Part shown: in pieces, positions 55,433 to 64,000 of the stretch | How positions within the stretch are numbered: position 1 is the first letter of the stretch | Layout: each line of letters opens with the position of its first letter | From: Danxiaibacter flavus | GTDB taxonomy: Bacteria > Bacteroidota > Bacteroidia > Chitinophagales > Chitinophagaceae | Assembly: GCF_041060425.1 (NCBI RefSeq) | Contig: NZ_JAULBC010000003.1 | Coordinates: 186,001 to 250,000, forward strand | Length of the DNA stretch: 64,000 nt | Direction of reading: 5' to 3' | Translations under genes and position numbers: made by a program | Notes under the pieces: model-generated | Seen by the model: only the letters and a program-made list of their open reading frames with translations | Told to the model about the DNA's origin: nothing | The model's database searches: none

Positions 55433-56665
55433 TTACAGCTTGTGGATCTTAGCAAGAATGCCCTGCTTCTCTGTTTGCGTTTTAGCCAGCGAAAAGGCTT
55501 TTTCGAAATTTTCCTGCGCTTTACGTTTATCGATATTGCTGTATAGCTCGCCAAGTAACATGAAATAAAAGTGATTATCGCCTGAATAAAGTTTTTCGGC
55601 TTCTGTCAACGCAGCATTTGCTCCTTTCACTTTGTATATTGCGAAAATTCTGTTGAGCGCAACACCCGGCGAATAATTGATCGTTAAAAGCTGATCGTAT
55701 AAATGCAAAATATCTTCCCATTTTTCCTCGCTGTCCTCTTTAATGCAGTGCCAGTATGCAATCCTCGCTTCAATATGATAAGAGCTGATCTCATTTCCAC
55801 TGAACGAACGGTCAAAGAAGTGCATGCCCTGTTTTATTAGTTCAGCATCCCACAGCTGTTCGTTTTGTTCATCATACAGTATTAATCCGTTATCATCGGT
55901 TTGCCGTGCTTCGAATCTTGAAGCATGAAAACACATCAGCGCCATTAATGCATTTGTCCTGGGAAGATTGGTTCTTTCATAATCAGACAGCATCAGTCCG
56001 AGCCGCATTGCCTCAATGCAAAGATCTTTGCGAAGCACCTGGTTTTGTGTTTTAGAATAATACCCTTCACTAAACAACAGATAGATAATGTGCAGTACAT
56101 TGTCCAACCGCTTTTCAATTTCGCCGGCAGGAGGCATTTCCATTTTTATATTTTCAGCACGCAGTTTTTCTTTGGCCCTGAATAATCGCTTGTTAATTGT
56201 TTCCTTATTGCTCAAAAAGGCTTCGGCAATCTCGTCTATCCCAAAGCCGCAGAGAATACGCAGCGCCAGCCCTATTTGTGCTTCGCTCGCAATAGCGGGA
56301 TTACAAACAGCAAAGATCATTTGTAACTGGCTGTCCTTTATGTTCTCTTCAGAGAATATGGTTTCGTCCATTGCTTCTTCACTTTCTTGCGTGGCCTTAA
56401 CTTGTGGTAATACTTTTTCTTCAAGAATTTTGCTGCGACGAAAATAATAAAGCGTTTTTTGTTTGGCTACGGCATATAGCCATGCGGCAGGGTTTTCGGG
56501 CAATCCCTTTATGCCCCATGTTTCTGATGCCAGCAAAAAGGTTTCACTTACTATATCTTCAGCTATTTCAATATGCTGCAAGCCAAAAAGTTTGCTTATT
56601 ACAGCAACCATTTTAGCAAACTCCTGCTGAAAAAGTTGTTTTAAAGATTCATGCTCTTTCTGCAT
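55433..56665 (-). CDS. ECF sigma factor with large C-terminal domain (ECF42-like), 410 aa
   Basis: The N-terminal 180 residues hold sigma-2 (HIEIAEDIVSETFLLA, NPAAWLYAVAKQKTL) and sigma-4 (LALRILCGFGIDEIAEAFL) regions. A C-terminal helical/TPR-like part of about 220 residues follows, as in ECF42 sigma factors. These lack an anti-sigma factor and are encoded next to DGPF/YCII proteins; such a gene lies 58 nt upstream. Its target genes cannot be read from this window, but the AhpD-DGPF-ECF-TrmO run may be autoregulated. Confidence 0.9.
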   Translation of the reverse strand: MQKEHESLKQLFQQEFAKMVAVISKLFGLQHIEIAEDIVSETFLLASETWGIKGLPENPAAWLYAVAKQKTLYYFRRSKILEEKVLPQVKATQESEEAMDETIFSEENIKDSQLQMIFAVCNPAIASEAQIGLALRILCGFGIDEIAEAFLSNKETINKRLFRAKEKLRAENIKMEMPPAGEIEKRLDNVLHIIYLLFSEGYYSKTQNQVLRKDLCIEAMRLGLMLSDYERTNLPRTNALMALMCFHASRFEARQTDDNGLILYDEQNEQLWDAELIKQGMHFFDRSFSGNEISSYHIEARIAYWHCIKEDSEEKWEDILHLYDQLLTINYSPGVALNRIFAIYKVKGANAALTEAEKLYSGDNHFYFMLLGELYSNIDKRKAQENFEKAFSLAKTQTEKQGILAKIHKL

Positions 56666-56723
56666 AATAGAAGATAAAACCTGCCTTTACATTAAGGCAG
56701 GTTTGAATTCACATATAATATAT

Positions 56724-57062
56724 TTACCCGACAACCGGTCTTATTTCCACACTGCCACCTGCATCCAGAGCCGGGCAGCCATGCGCAAGGGTTGTAGCAT
56801 CCTCCAGGCTTTCAGCCTTAACAATAATAAAGCTTCCGAGCCTTTCCCTTATCTCTACAAAGGGGCCGTCCGTTATTACGCCACCGGCTTTGAGTACTTT
56901 ACCGTCAAGTGCAAGCCTTGCACCATGATTACCGAATTTTCCCTGGGCAACTATTCCGCCAACCCAGTCCTGCCATTTTTTAGATAAGGCCTGCATTTCT
57001 GCCGGAGAAGCATTGCTGTAATCGTAGCTGGGCTGTCTGAATATTAGCGCGAAGTCTTTCAT
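56724..57062 (-). CDS. YCII-related DGPF-domain protein, 112 aa
   Basis: The DGPF motif lies in GGVITDGPFVEIRE (about 69-82). The fold is a small ferredoxin-like dimer. Proteins of this type are the usual partners of ECF42 sigma factors, encoded just downstream here. Biochemical role unknown. Confidence 0.9.
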   Translation of the reverse strand: MKDFALIFRQPSYDYSNASPAEMQALSKKWQDWVGGIVAQGKFGNHGARLALDGKVLKAGGVITDGPFVEIRERLGSFIIVKAESLEDATTLAHGCPALDAGGSVEIRPVVG

Positions 57063-57122
57063 AATTTGTTGTTTGTGATAATTGAAAGTATGAATTAAAT
57101 TAAAATTACAACTATTACCAGC

Positions 57123-57596
57123 TTAGTTTGCCGGAACAGTATGTGAAGGAACTTTGTAAGATCCTGCCTGAACGCGGAAGGCAATATTGATCCTGTTATA
57201 ACTATTGATAGCTATTACCGCCATTGTAAGTTCTACCATCTCTTCATCGGTAAACTGCTGTGTAGCCTGTTGGTAAACCTCGTCTGGCACGTTGCCATCT
57301 TTGATCTTTGTAACTGCTTCGGCCCATGCAAATGCGGCGCGTTCGCGGTCAGTATAGAAAGGCGTTTCGCGCCATGCATCCATCAGATAAAGGCGCTGTT
57401 CGCTTTCGCCCTCAGCACGAAGATCTTTGGAGTGCATATCCAGGCAGAATGCACAGCCATTGATTTGAGAAACACGGAAATACATAAGATTCAACAGTGG
57501 TTTTTCAATTGAGCAATTTGCCAGGTAATTATTTAATCCATACATGGCTTTTAACGCGTTTTGTCCTTTTGCATGAACATTCATTCTTTGTTCCAT
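57123..57596 (-). CDS. AhpD-like carboxymuconolactone decarboxylase family protein, 157 aa
   Basis: The redox pair Cys48-x-x-Cys51 followed by His55 (NGCAFCLDMHSKDLR) is the AhpD-type active site. Such proteins handle peroxides or act as oxidoreductases. It starts the minus-strand run that continues with the DGPF and ECF genes (60-nt gap), suggesting that the ECF controls an oxidative-stress type response (inference). Confidence 0.9.
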   Translation of the reverse strand: MEQRMNVHAKGQNALKAMYGLNNYLANCSIEKPLLNLMYFRVSQINGCAFCLDMHSKDLRAEGESEQRLYLMDAWRETPFYTDRERAAFAWAEAVTKIKDGNVPDEVYQQATQQFTDEEMVELTMAVIAINSYNRINIAFRVQAGSYKVPSHTVPAN

Positions 57597-57928
57597 TGTG
57601 TTAAACTTAGCGTCTGCCGGCTGGCAGACAGGTTATTTAATGTGTTTACATAAGAATGATGACTGAGTTAAGGGGAATTGGACATGGGAGGACAATTTTT
57701 TTTTTAAAAATATTAGTTGCGAAGTTAGTCGCCAAAAATCAATGATTATCAGGCTGTATGTAAAGTAATACCGCTGAATTGTTGCAGTTAGTTTTTGAAT
57801 TGTTTATATTGATAGAGCTTCGAAAACCAGGAAATGTCAATTAAAAAACAGATTGGTAATTTTTATTCATTAGAGTATTTGCAAGAAGTAGAATTTAACC
57901 AGAGTATCTAACCTTTAATCCTTCATAT
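57597..57928. other. Intergenic gap with one hairpin
   Basis: At 57612-57629 gtctgcc-ggct-ggcagac forms a perfect 7-bp stem, just upstream of the AhpD-like ATG. It may be a regulatory or REP-type element. No gene is seen in the 332 bases between the divergent AhpD-like and S8 genes. Confidence 0.45.
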
Positions 57929-59356
57929 ATGAACGATACGCTAAAAAATTGCTGGTCAGATTTGAAATTTTTTCTCGCCATTGCTCTTTTAGCCGCGACA
58001 CTTATTGTTCCGGCGTGCAAGTGTCATCATAAGAGAGATTATCCCAAAAATGCGGTTTCCTATGAAGTCTTGTTAAAAAACAGAAACTACGATACCAACC
58101 AGGTGATCATCTGGCTTAAGCCTGGAATTTCAAAAGATAGTCTTAACAGATGGCTGAAGACTTTTGATAGTACAGGTAAAATAGCAGACACGGTTTTCTG
58201 CAAGGGATGTGACGGTTCACTGTTATTATTAAAAGGAACGGGTGCATTGACTCTTATACAATCTGCACGAGGAGGCAATCAAAGTTCTGCATCAAGTAAA
58301 CCGAGTGGTGATAATGGGCCGTTCTATTATAGTGCGAATTTCCCTGTTAGTTTTAATGATACCATGCAACAGCAGGAAAAACGGGAAGTAGGGCTGGTAT
58401 ATACTGAGCCGGTAAAAAGCCCTGTAGTAGTAGCAGTATTTGATACCGGGGTAAAAAAAGACAGTTTGCAGAGTAATGTCTTTTTCCAAAGCAATGTCAC
58501 TTCCTGTCTTGGAACTGAGGCAAACTCAGGATGGAATTTTACGCGAAACAACAATGACTGGAATGATGACTATCCCAATATTCACGGAACATTGGTAAGC
58601 AAATATATTGTTGACCAGGTACGGCAATACGGATTGAACAATGTTAAAATACTGCCCGTTAAAACACATGACGCGGCTGGTAATGGAAATCTTTTTAGTG
58701 TGCTCTGCGGTTTTGCATATGCAAAAGAACGGGGCGCAAAAATCATCAACGCCAGTTTTGGCTATTATGCGCCAAAATATTATATGGATGTAACAGGACA
58801 GATAATTCCTGATTCTTCCGCCTTTTTACTTAAAGCCTATATCAATGAATATCTTACAAAGAATAAGATCTTGTTGGTTACGGCTGCAGGCAATATAGAT
58901 TTTAGCGGTTATGAATCTAAAATTTATCCAACAACCAATGCTTTGGCCCTTCGAAATCTTGACAGCATCTGCTTCTACCCTGCTTCGCTGGCAGGCGAAC
59001 TGAACAATGTAATTGCTGCAACAACAGTGATGAATGGCAATGTGAGTGCAAATCAGAATTTTTCAAATAAAATTGTCGATGTTGGGGTTAACGGAGATCT
59101 TTCTTTTGGAACCAATTTCTATTTCTATAATCCTTTCGTTCCTTTTCTTACCGAGACCGGAAGTTCGTTTGCCGCACCTATAGTTACGGGAAAGATCTGT
59201 GCAAATTATGACAGAATATTGCCGGTATTGAACAGCACAAATTTTTCGCAGACATTATTATTTCTGACACTGCAGACCCCACCATCAGTAGTTGTTATTG
59301 ATAGCCGGTTACATAACAAAATCAGGAACAGTATAGTCACGAACAAACGCAAATAA
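57929..59356 (+). CDS. Subtilisin-like (S8) serine protease lipoprotein, 475 aa
   Basis: The N-terminus has a hydrophobic stretch and lipobox IVPAC, so Cys30 should be lipidated. The catalytic triad is Asp172 in AVFDTGV, His219 in NIHGTLV and Ser413 in TGSSFAAP, with Asn322 as oxyanion residue in TAAGN. A pro-region of about 130 residues precedes the core. It lies 25 nt before the TPR-CHAT gene on the same strand, so the two exported proteases are probably one functional pair. Confidence 0.9.
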   Translation: MNDTLKNCWSDLKFFLAIALLAATLIVPACKCHHKRDYPKNAVSYEVLLKNRNYDTNQVIIWLKPGISKDSLNRWLKTFDSTGKIADTVFCKGCDGSLLLLKGTGALTLIQSARGGNQSSASSKPSGDNGPFYYSANFPVSFNDTMQQQEKREVGLVYTEPVKSPVVVAVFDTGVKKDSLQSNVFFQSNVTSCLGTEANSGWNFTRNNNDWNDDYPNIHGTLVSKYIVDQVRQYGLNNVKILPVKTHDAAGNGNLFSVLCGFAYAKERGAKIINASFGYYAPKYYMDVTGQIIPDSSAFLLKAYINEYLTKNKILLVTAAGNIDFSGYESKIYPTTNALALRNLDSICFYPASLAGELNNVIAATTVMNGNVSANQNFSNKIVDVGVNGDLSFGTNFYFYNPFVPFLTETGSSFAAPIVTGKICANYDRILPVLNSTNFSQTLLFLTLQTPPSVVVIDSRLHNKIRNSIVTNKRK

Positions 59357-59381
59357 TAATACCTGTTCGAAAAATAGTTAC

Positions 59382-62165
59382 ATGAAATATTTCAAATGTT
59401 TATTGGCTGTTTTTTTGATAACACTTTGTAATGGTGCAATTGGTCAAAATAACGCAGGTAAAGGCATTTGGGATAGATTATTGCAAACAGAAAAGGACAC
59501 TACCCTTTCTATTGCTCAAAAAATACAGATCGTTTACGAGCTAAAAAACAATTTTGAAAAGCTGAAAAGAGATCCGGATTCTGTTTATGCGAGGATACTT
59601 CACCGCATTGGCTTATATGAATATTTGCTGAACAAGGAAATTCCCAATAATGTATGTATCGCTTATACCCTTTCAGCTGTAAGCATAAACACATCGGGCA
59701 AAAGGAATGCATCTCCGGGATTCGCCATTAGTAGTTACAGGAATCTGGCATCATATTATAAAACATTAAAAAAATATTCGAAGGCTATTAAATATTATGA
59801 CAGTGCAATCATTCTTGGCAAAAGGCTTAACGCGGATCGTGAATCAATGCTGTTATCCGTGGCAAATAAGAACGATCTGTTGTTCCTGACCGGCGACCAT
59901 CAAAAATGCATTGATGAGTCAACGATCGGACTTAATGAAGCAACGCTAAATCATCTGCCTTCATATGCATTGATATTTTATAATCAAAGAGCGCAGTCGT
60001 ATTTCTACCAGTCCGAATTGCAACCTGCTATAAAGGATTTAGATTCAGCCTTCGCTTTGGCAACCATCGAAGGCAATACCTATGAACAAGCCGGGGCATT
60101 AAAAATAAAGGCCCAGATTGAAGCTGTGCAAAAGAACTACTCACAGGCACAAGAATTATTTTCCCAGGCAATTCAAACAAGGTTGCAAACGAAGGACGAT
60201 GGACAATTAGCCGATGATTACATTGACTTCGGTGTTTTTTATTTCAATGACCAAAAAAACATAGAAAAGGCTAAAACTTCCTACCGGCAGGCCGCCAAAT
60301 ATGCAATAAGGGCACATGACAATGAGAAGCTCGCGAAGATCTATGCAAATACAGGCGAGCTTTCTTTTTATAACCAGAACTATAAAGATGCAGCAAACTG
60401 GTATGCCAGGGCGTTCAATTCGCTGGGACTTGACAGCAGTAAAGATATTTCGTCAATTACATCAACAACCAATCTGGACATTGTTTCCAATACCGATTTG
60501 GTGCTGGAAATATTTGATAAAAAGATACAACTGTTGCTTGCATTGTATAAAACGACTCAAGACAAAGCATATTTGTCAGGTACTTTAAGGAATGCACTTA
60601 CGATGGATTCCGTTATCACCACTATTCGCCATCAGCATTCCGAAGAGCAGAGCAAACTTTATTGGCGAAACAGAACCCAGCACTTTTATGAAAATGCAAT
60701 CGAAGCATGTTATCTTGCTAACGATGCCGGGCTTGCTTTCTTTTTTATAGAGAAAAGCAGGGCCGTATTATTAGCTGACAGGTTAAGTGAACTTGGTGCT
60801 GCTGCCCACTTGCCACCCGCAGAGGCTGCAAATGAAGAAAAACTTCAATTAAACATTGTTGAACAACAGGAAAAACTGGCTGCACTTGACAATAGTTCTC
60901 CTGAATATGTCAAGCAACAGATTGCTTTGATTAATGGCAAAGATGCGCTTGAACGCTACCTTAAATCACTGGAATCTAAATACCCTTCTTACTATCAGTA
61001 TAAGTATGAAGACAGTGTTCCCTCGCTGCGGCAATTACAAACTTTTTTGACCAGGGGAAAGCAATCTTTTGTGCACTATTTTATGGGAGATTCTGCATTG
61101 TATATTTTGGCTATAACCCCCTCTTCAACCAAACTAATAAGCGTAAATAAGGACACTGTAAATGAAACTACATTATCTCATTTTCTAAAATTATGCTCCG
61201 ACAAGAGTGTGCTCAACAAACAATATGCGCAGTTTGCTGTAGCATCGAACAGTTTATACAAGAAGCTTATTGCGCCGTTGCAATTATCTGAAGGAAGGAT
61301 AATCGTGTGCCCAGGCAGCTTTATGTTGCCATTTGACGCGCTTTGCACCGATTCCAGCGGACGTAATTTTTTACTGGATGATTATTCGTTTAGTTATGTC
61401 TATGCGGCACGCTACCTGTTGAAAGAACATGTGTTTGTTAACATCAACGGTCATGGAGATTTCCTGGGTATAGCGCCGGTAAATTTTGCGCCGTACCTGC
61501 ACCTGGCATCTTTACTGTCGTCAGGCCAGGCATTGAGAAGTACGTCAGCACATTATAAAAGCGCCAGGTTGTTGTTGCTGAATAACGCCACACATCACAA
61601 CTTTATATCCCACGCAGAAAATTATGCGGTGGTAAATGTCTTCTCACATGCGCGTGCCGATAGCATTAATGAGCCGCTGTTGTATTTAACTGATTCGGTA
61701 CTTCACTTATATGAATTACAGTTAATTAACAAACCCGCCGTGCAACTAATGGTTTTAAGCGCCTGCCAGACAAATGTCGGTTTAAATGCAACCGGCGAAG
61801 GAATATACAGTCTTGCAAGAGGCTTCGCAGCTACAGGAATTCCTTCGGTTTCTGCAACACTCTGGAGTGCTGATGAAGGAGCTATTTATGCTATTTCTGA
61901 AAAGTTTCACGAATACCTTGCCGCTGGCATGGCAAAAGATGAGGCGCTGCGTCACGCAAAATTGGAATACCGGCAGGAATATGGCGGCGAAAAATTGTTG
62001 CCTTATTATTGGGCAAACATGGTATTGATGGGAGACACTGAACCATTGAAGCTTACCGGCAAGCAAAAAAACAATTTCTGGCCCCTTGAATTAGCAATCG
62101 GCGTCTTTGCCCTTGTCGGACTAATAATAATCGTTCTACGACGCAACAGAAAAATCGCGTTATAA
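59382..62165 (+). CDS. Exported TPR-CHAT domain protein, 927 aa
   Basis: A signal peptide (1-21, ending AIG) is followed by tetratricopeptide-type helices (about 100-440; e.g. YSKAIKYYDSAI, YKDAANWYARAF) and a C-terminal CHAT domain. The caspase-like dyad is His756 in VFSHARAD and Cys795 in LSACQT. A hydrophobic helix near residues 905-920 (IGVFALVGLIIIVL) with basic tail would anchor it in the inner membrane with the protease in the periplasm. CHAT proteins with TPRs are caspase relatives; the present one is paired with an S8 lipoprotein. Confidence 0.9.
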   Translation: MKYFKCLLAVFLITLCNGAIGQNNAGKGIWDRLLQTEKDTTLSIAQKIQIVYELKNNFEKLKRDPDSVYARILHRIGLYEYLLNKEIPNNVCIAYTLSAVSINTSGKRNASPGFAISSYRNLASYYKTLKKYSKAIKYYDSAIILGKRLNADRESMLLSVANKNDLLFLTGDHQKCIDESTIGLNEATLNHLPSYALIFYNQRAQSYFYQSELQPAIKDLDSAFALATIEGNTYEQAGALKIKAQIEAVQKNYSQAQELFSQAIQTRLQTKDDGQLADDYIDFGVFYFNDQKNIEKAKTSYRQAAKYAIRAHDNEKLAKIYANTGELSFYNQNYKDAANWYARAFNSLGLDSSKDISSITSTTNLDIVSNTDLVLEIFDKKIQLLLALYKTTQDKAYLSGTLRNALTMDSVITTIRHQHSEEQSKLYWRNRTQHFYENAIEACYLANDAGLAFFFIEKSRAVLLADRLSELGAAAHLPPAEAANEEKLQLNIVEQQEKLAALDNSSPEYVKQQIALINGKDALERYLKSLESKYPSYYQYKYEDSVPSLRQLQTFLTRGKQSFVHYFMGDSALYILAITPSSTKLISVNKDTVNETTLSHFLKLCSDKSVLNKQYAQFAVASNSLYKKLIAPLQLSEGRIIVCPGSFMLPFDALCTDSSGRNFLLDDYSFSYVYAARYLLKEHVFVNINGHGDFLGIAPVNFAPYLHLASLLSSGQALRSTSAHYKSARLLLLNNATHHNFISHAENYAVVNVFSHARADSINEPLLYLTDSVLHLYELQLINKPAVQLMVLSACQTNVGLNATGEGIYSLARGFAATGIPSVSATLWSADEGAIYAISEKFHEYLAAGMAKDEALRHAKLEYRQEYGGEKLLPYYWANMVLMGDTEPLKLTGKQKNNFWPLELAIGVFALVGLIIIVLRRNRKIAL

Positions 62166-62493
62166 CATCTACTTCAAACAGCTATTATATTCCACCTTAG
62201 ATCAATTCCATTATCAACAACATACGGAACAATCCCCCTAATGAGCCTTCTCAAAAATTATTAATTCTGACAGGTAACAATAAAAACACGTGATTGATAT
62301 ATTGTCGTATAGCACAAACCTTTGGATAAGTTATTGGCGTTGGTTTTAAAAAAAGTTAGCCTGGAAAAATATCGCTGCTGCACTAGTTCACATCGTACAC
62401 CGTACATCGTACATCGTACATTATCGTGAACAAGCACTTGATCAAAGCCAAATTAAAATCGCTTCTTTTATTAACTTTTAAAAAACAAAAATC
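62166..62493. other. Intergenic gap with short tandem repeat
   Basis: Between 62390 and 62423 the unit cgtacat is repeated about five times; a shorter copy lies at 53178-53205. No gene or clear terminator is seen. The tssD gene starts at 62494. Confidence 0.5.
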
Positions 62494-62886
62494 ATGTCAT
62501 TTAATGCAAAACTTAAATTCGGCGGAAAAGATGGAATCGATGTGCTTTCCTGCGATTATGCATTGCGTCGCGATGTAGATGCGAAGGGAAGACCTGCATC
62601 AGGCGTTTATGGAGGAACCATCAATTTGAGTATTGAATCTACAGACGACACTTCTATAGTGGAATCTATGGTGAATCAATACAAACCGGTGGATGGAACC
62701 ATTACTTTTAAAAAGAGTGAAGAGGATGCCAAGATGAAGGAACTAACGTGGGAAAAAGGTTACGTTATTGCGTTCCAGGAAAGCATTGATGTAAAAGGCT
62801 CTAAACCTATGCAGATCGACTTCACCATTTCCGCACAGAAGATCAAGATCGGTAATGCCGAACACAAAAATGAATGGCCTGCTTAA
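62494..62886 (+). CDS. tssD: T6SS tube protein TssD (Hcp-like), 130 aa
   Basis: The protein matches the Bacteroidota TssD/Hcp type: MSFNAKLKFGGKDGIDVLS start, YALRRDVDAKGRP, a GGTINLSIESTDD strand pair and a closing DFTISAQKIKIG. It forms hexameric rings of the inner tube of the type VI system. It precedes vgrG by 177 nt, with a stem-loop between. Confidence 0.88.
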   Translation: MSFNAKLKFGGKDGIDVLSCDYALRRDVDAKGRPASGVYGGTINLSIESTDDTSIVESMVNQYKPVDGTITFKKSEEDAKMKELTWEKGYVIAFQESIDVKGSKPMQIDFTISAQKIKIGNAEHKNEWPA

Positions 62887-62904
62887 AGCAGCTATGTAAC
62901 GGTG

Positions 62905-62923
62905 TTGGCCTTATGCAGGCCAA
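62905..62923. other. Stem-loop between tssD and vgrG
   Basis: ttggcc and ggccaa pair around ttatgca, 19 nt after the tssD stop. No T run follows. It may slow read-through from tssD, giving more tube protein than spike, or stabilise the 3' end of the tssD message. Confidence 0.35.
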
Positions 62924-63062
62924 TCTGGTTGCTTCAACAAAGATTCACGATTAATCCCGCCGGATATTTCCTTGCCTGTTTACAGCAGTAGCATATGAGG
63001 ATCTGTTACCTGTACAGGCAATGAATAGCTGGTTATTGCCTTCAAGTTAGTAATTGTTTTTT

Positions 63063-64000
63063 ATGCAAAACCAGGTTGTTGCTGATATTGAAATAGAAGA
63101 TCAGAAGATAGCATATTATAGTGCTGTTGTTATACGCCAGAGCTTTAATGCTCATCATGAATTTGCAATTCGCATAAAGTATGATGTGCTGGAAAAGATC
63201 GGCTCTTTCAGTTTAAGCAACGCCCAAAAACTTATTGGCAAGTCTGCGGTTATCAAACTAAAGCAGGCGGACAGCCTCGATATTGCTTATGAATTCAGAG
63301 GCCTGATCTGTGAGATCAACATGGAGCAATCAGATAACTTTACGAGTGATTTTGTGCTAAAGGGTTTCAGCCCCACCATACTGATGGAAACGGGCCCTAA
63401 CCTAGCTTCTTTCTATAAAAAGAACCTTAAGCAGATTGTGCAGAAGTTAACACAACCTGCCTCACAAAATTGTAGCGTAAAGATCAATCCTTCGCATTCG
63501 GCCACACTCAATTACATTAGCCAGTACAGGGAAAGCACATTTAACTTTCTCAACAGGCTTTCATCAGATTTCAGCGAATGGTTTTACTATGATGGAAAAG
63601 ACCTGTTCTTTGGCAGGCCTTCCTCCTCTCCTAACATTGACATCACATACGGAGAAGATGTGCATAGCATGCAAATAAAGCTTCAGTTGCTTCCGCTGGC
63701 ATTTAACAGTTATGCTTATTTATCGAAGGACGATAGTTTTATTAGTAGCGATGCACCTTCTTCTGTAAGTGGATTGGATCAGTATGCAAACCATGCATTA
63801 CAGGAATCCAACAAGATCTTTGCAGAACCAGTCTCTTTTCCCATTAAGCAACGTGTAGAGAGTAAAAGCGACCTTGATGGTTTTGTAAAGAAGCAGAAAG
63901 CAGCAATGGCTGCAGATCTTGAAATACTAAGCGGCTCGGGTGATAACCCCGCGCTTTGCATTGGCGCAATAGCCAATCTGAAAATATCCGCATTGGACAA
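63063..64000 (+). CDS. vgrG: T6SS spike protein VgrG, 3' end beyond window
   Basis: The frame is open from ATG 63063 to the right edge (at least 312 residues). ESTFNFLNRLSSDFSEWFYY (about 159-178) followed by DGKDLFFGRP is the VgrG hallmark, and the N-terminus (SAVVIRQSFNAHHEFAIRI) fits the first beta domain. It would cap the Hcp/TssD tube and carry effectors. More T6SS genes probably follow to the right. Confidence 0.88.
   Translation, partial: MQNQVVADIEIEDQKIAYYSAVVIRQSFNAHHEFAIRIKYDVLEKIGSFSLSNAQKLIGKSAVIKLKQADSLDIAYEFRGLICEINMEQSDNFTSDFVLKGFSPTILMETGPNLASFYKKNLKQIVQKLTQPASQNCSVKINPSHSATLNYISQYRESTFNFLNRLSSDFSEWFYYDGKDLFFGRPSSSPNIDITYGEDVHSMQIKLQLLPLAFNSYAYLSKDDSFISSDAPSSVSGLDQYANHALQESNKIFAEPVSFPIKQRVESKSDLDGFVKKQKAAMAADLEILSGSGDNPALCIGAIANLKISALD

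Noticed and set aside
62494..62886. Phage tail tube or eCIS tube protein
   Set aside because: Sequence fits the Bacteroidota TssD type and is followed by a VgrG, which fits T6SS better.

Overview
The window looks like a chromosomal piece of a Bacteroidota bacterium, most likely Chitinophagaceae (Chitinophaga/Niastella type). The evidence is a flexirubin/aryl-polyene type gene set with DarA/DarB-like proteins, a Bacteroidota-type T6SS tube protein (TssD), secreted GH9 and GH2 enzymes, an ECF sigma factor with a DGPF partner, and AT-leaning intergenic DNA full of short palindromic and tandem repeats. This assignment is an inference from gene content; no rRNA or tRNA gene was seen.

Left region (1-16.9 kb, minus strand): a tight, partly overlapping gene series. 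In transcription order it holds a GT9-like glycosyltransferase, a serine-rich trypsin-like protease homologue, an unknown 227-aa protein, a small protein that is a stand-alone copy of the C-terminal domain of the next gene, a second trypsin-like protease homologue, and three giant proteins of 1136, 1017 and at least 1581 aa with no assignable function. This is the best candidate for an undescribed system. A divergent plus-strand group (17.2-19.6 kb) carries an unknown protein, a GT-A glycosyltransferase and an FkbM-type methyltransferase, so the protease locus is flanked by glycosylation genes.

Middle (23.4-51.8 kb): a flexirubin/aryl-polyene type II fatty-acid/PKS cluster. A minus-strand block (23.4-27.0 kb: PPTase, ACP, KS, complete FabZ-like dehydratase, FabI-like SDR) looks suited to a saturated chain. 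The plus-strand block (27.7-36.4 kb) has darA, darB, a BtrH_N-type protein, an ABC-2 exporter, an ACP and a KS:CLF-like pair. The minus-strand block (39.7-51.8 kb) has two half-active-site dehydratases, a second KS:CLF-like pair, a KS-like fragment, another KS, a ketoreductase, an MIO ammonia-lyase, a PaaK-like ligase and AcpS. The ammonia-lyase and ligase would make and load an aryl-acid starter, the KS:CLF/KR/DH set would extend it, and DarA/DarB would build a dialkylresorcinol head group. A GH2 enzyme gene and a REP-transposase gene with a 1.5-kb REP-like repeat array lie inside the cluster. A GH9 enzyme gene lies just before it.

Right region (52-64 kb): a secreted esterase-like protein, a single-domain response regulator, a membrane SDR, an AhpD-like/DGPF/ECF/TrmO-like gene run, an exported subtilisin-like lipoprotein followed by an exported TPR-CHAT protein, and finally T6SS tssD and the start of a vgrG running off the right edge.
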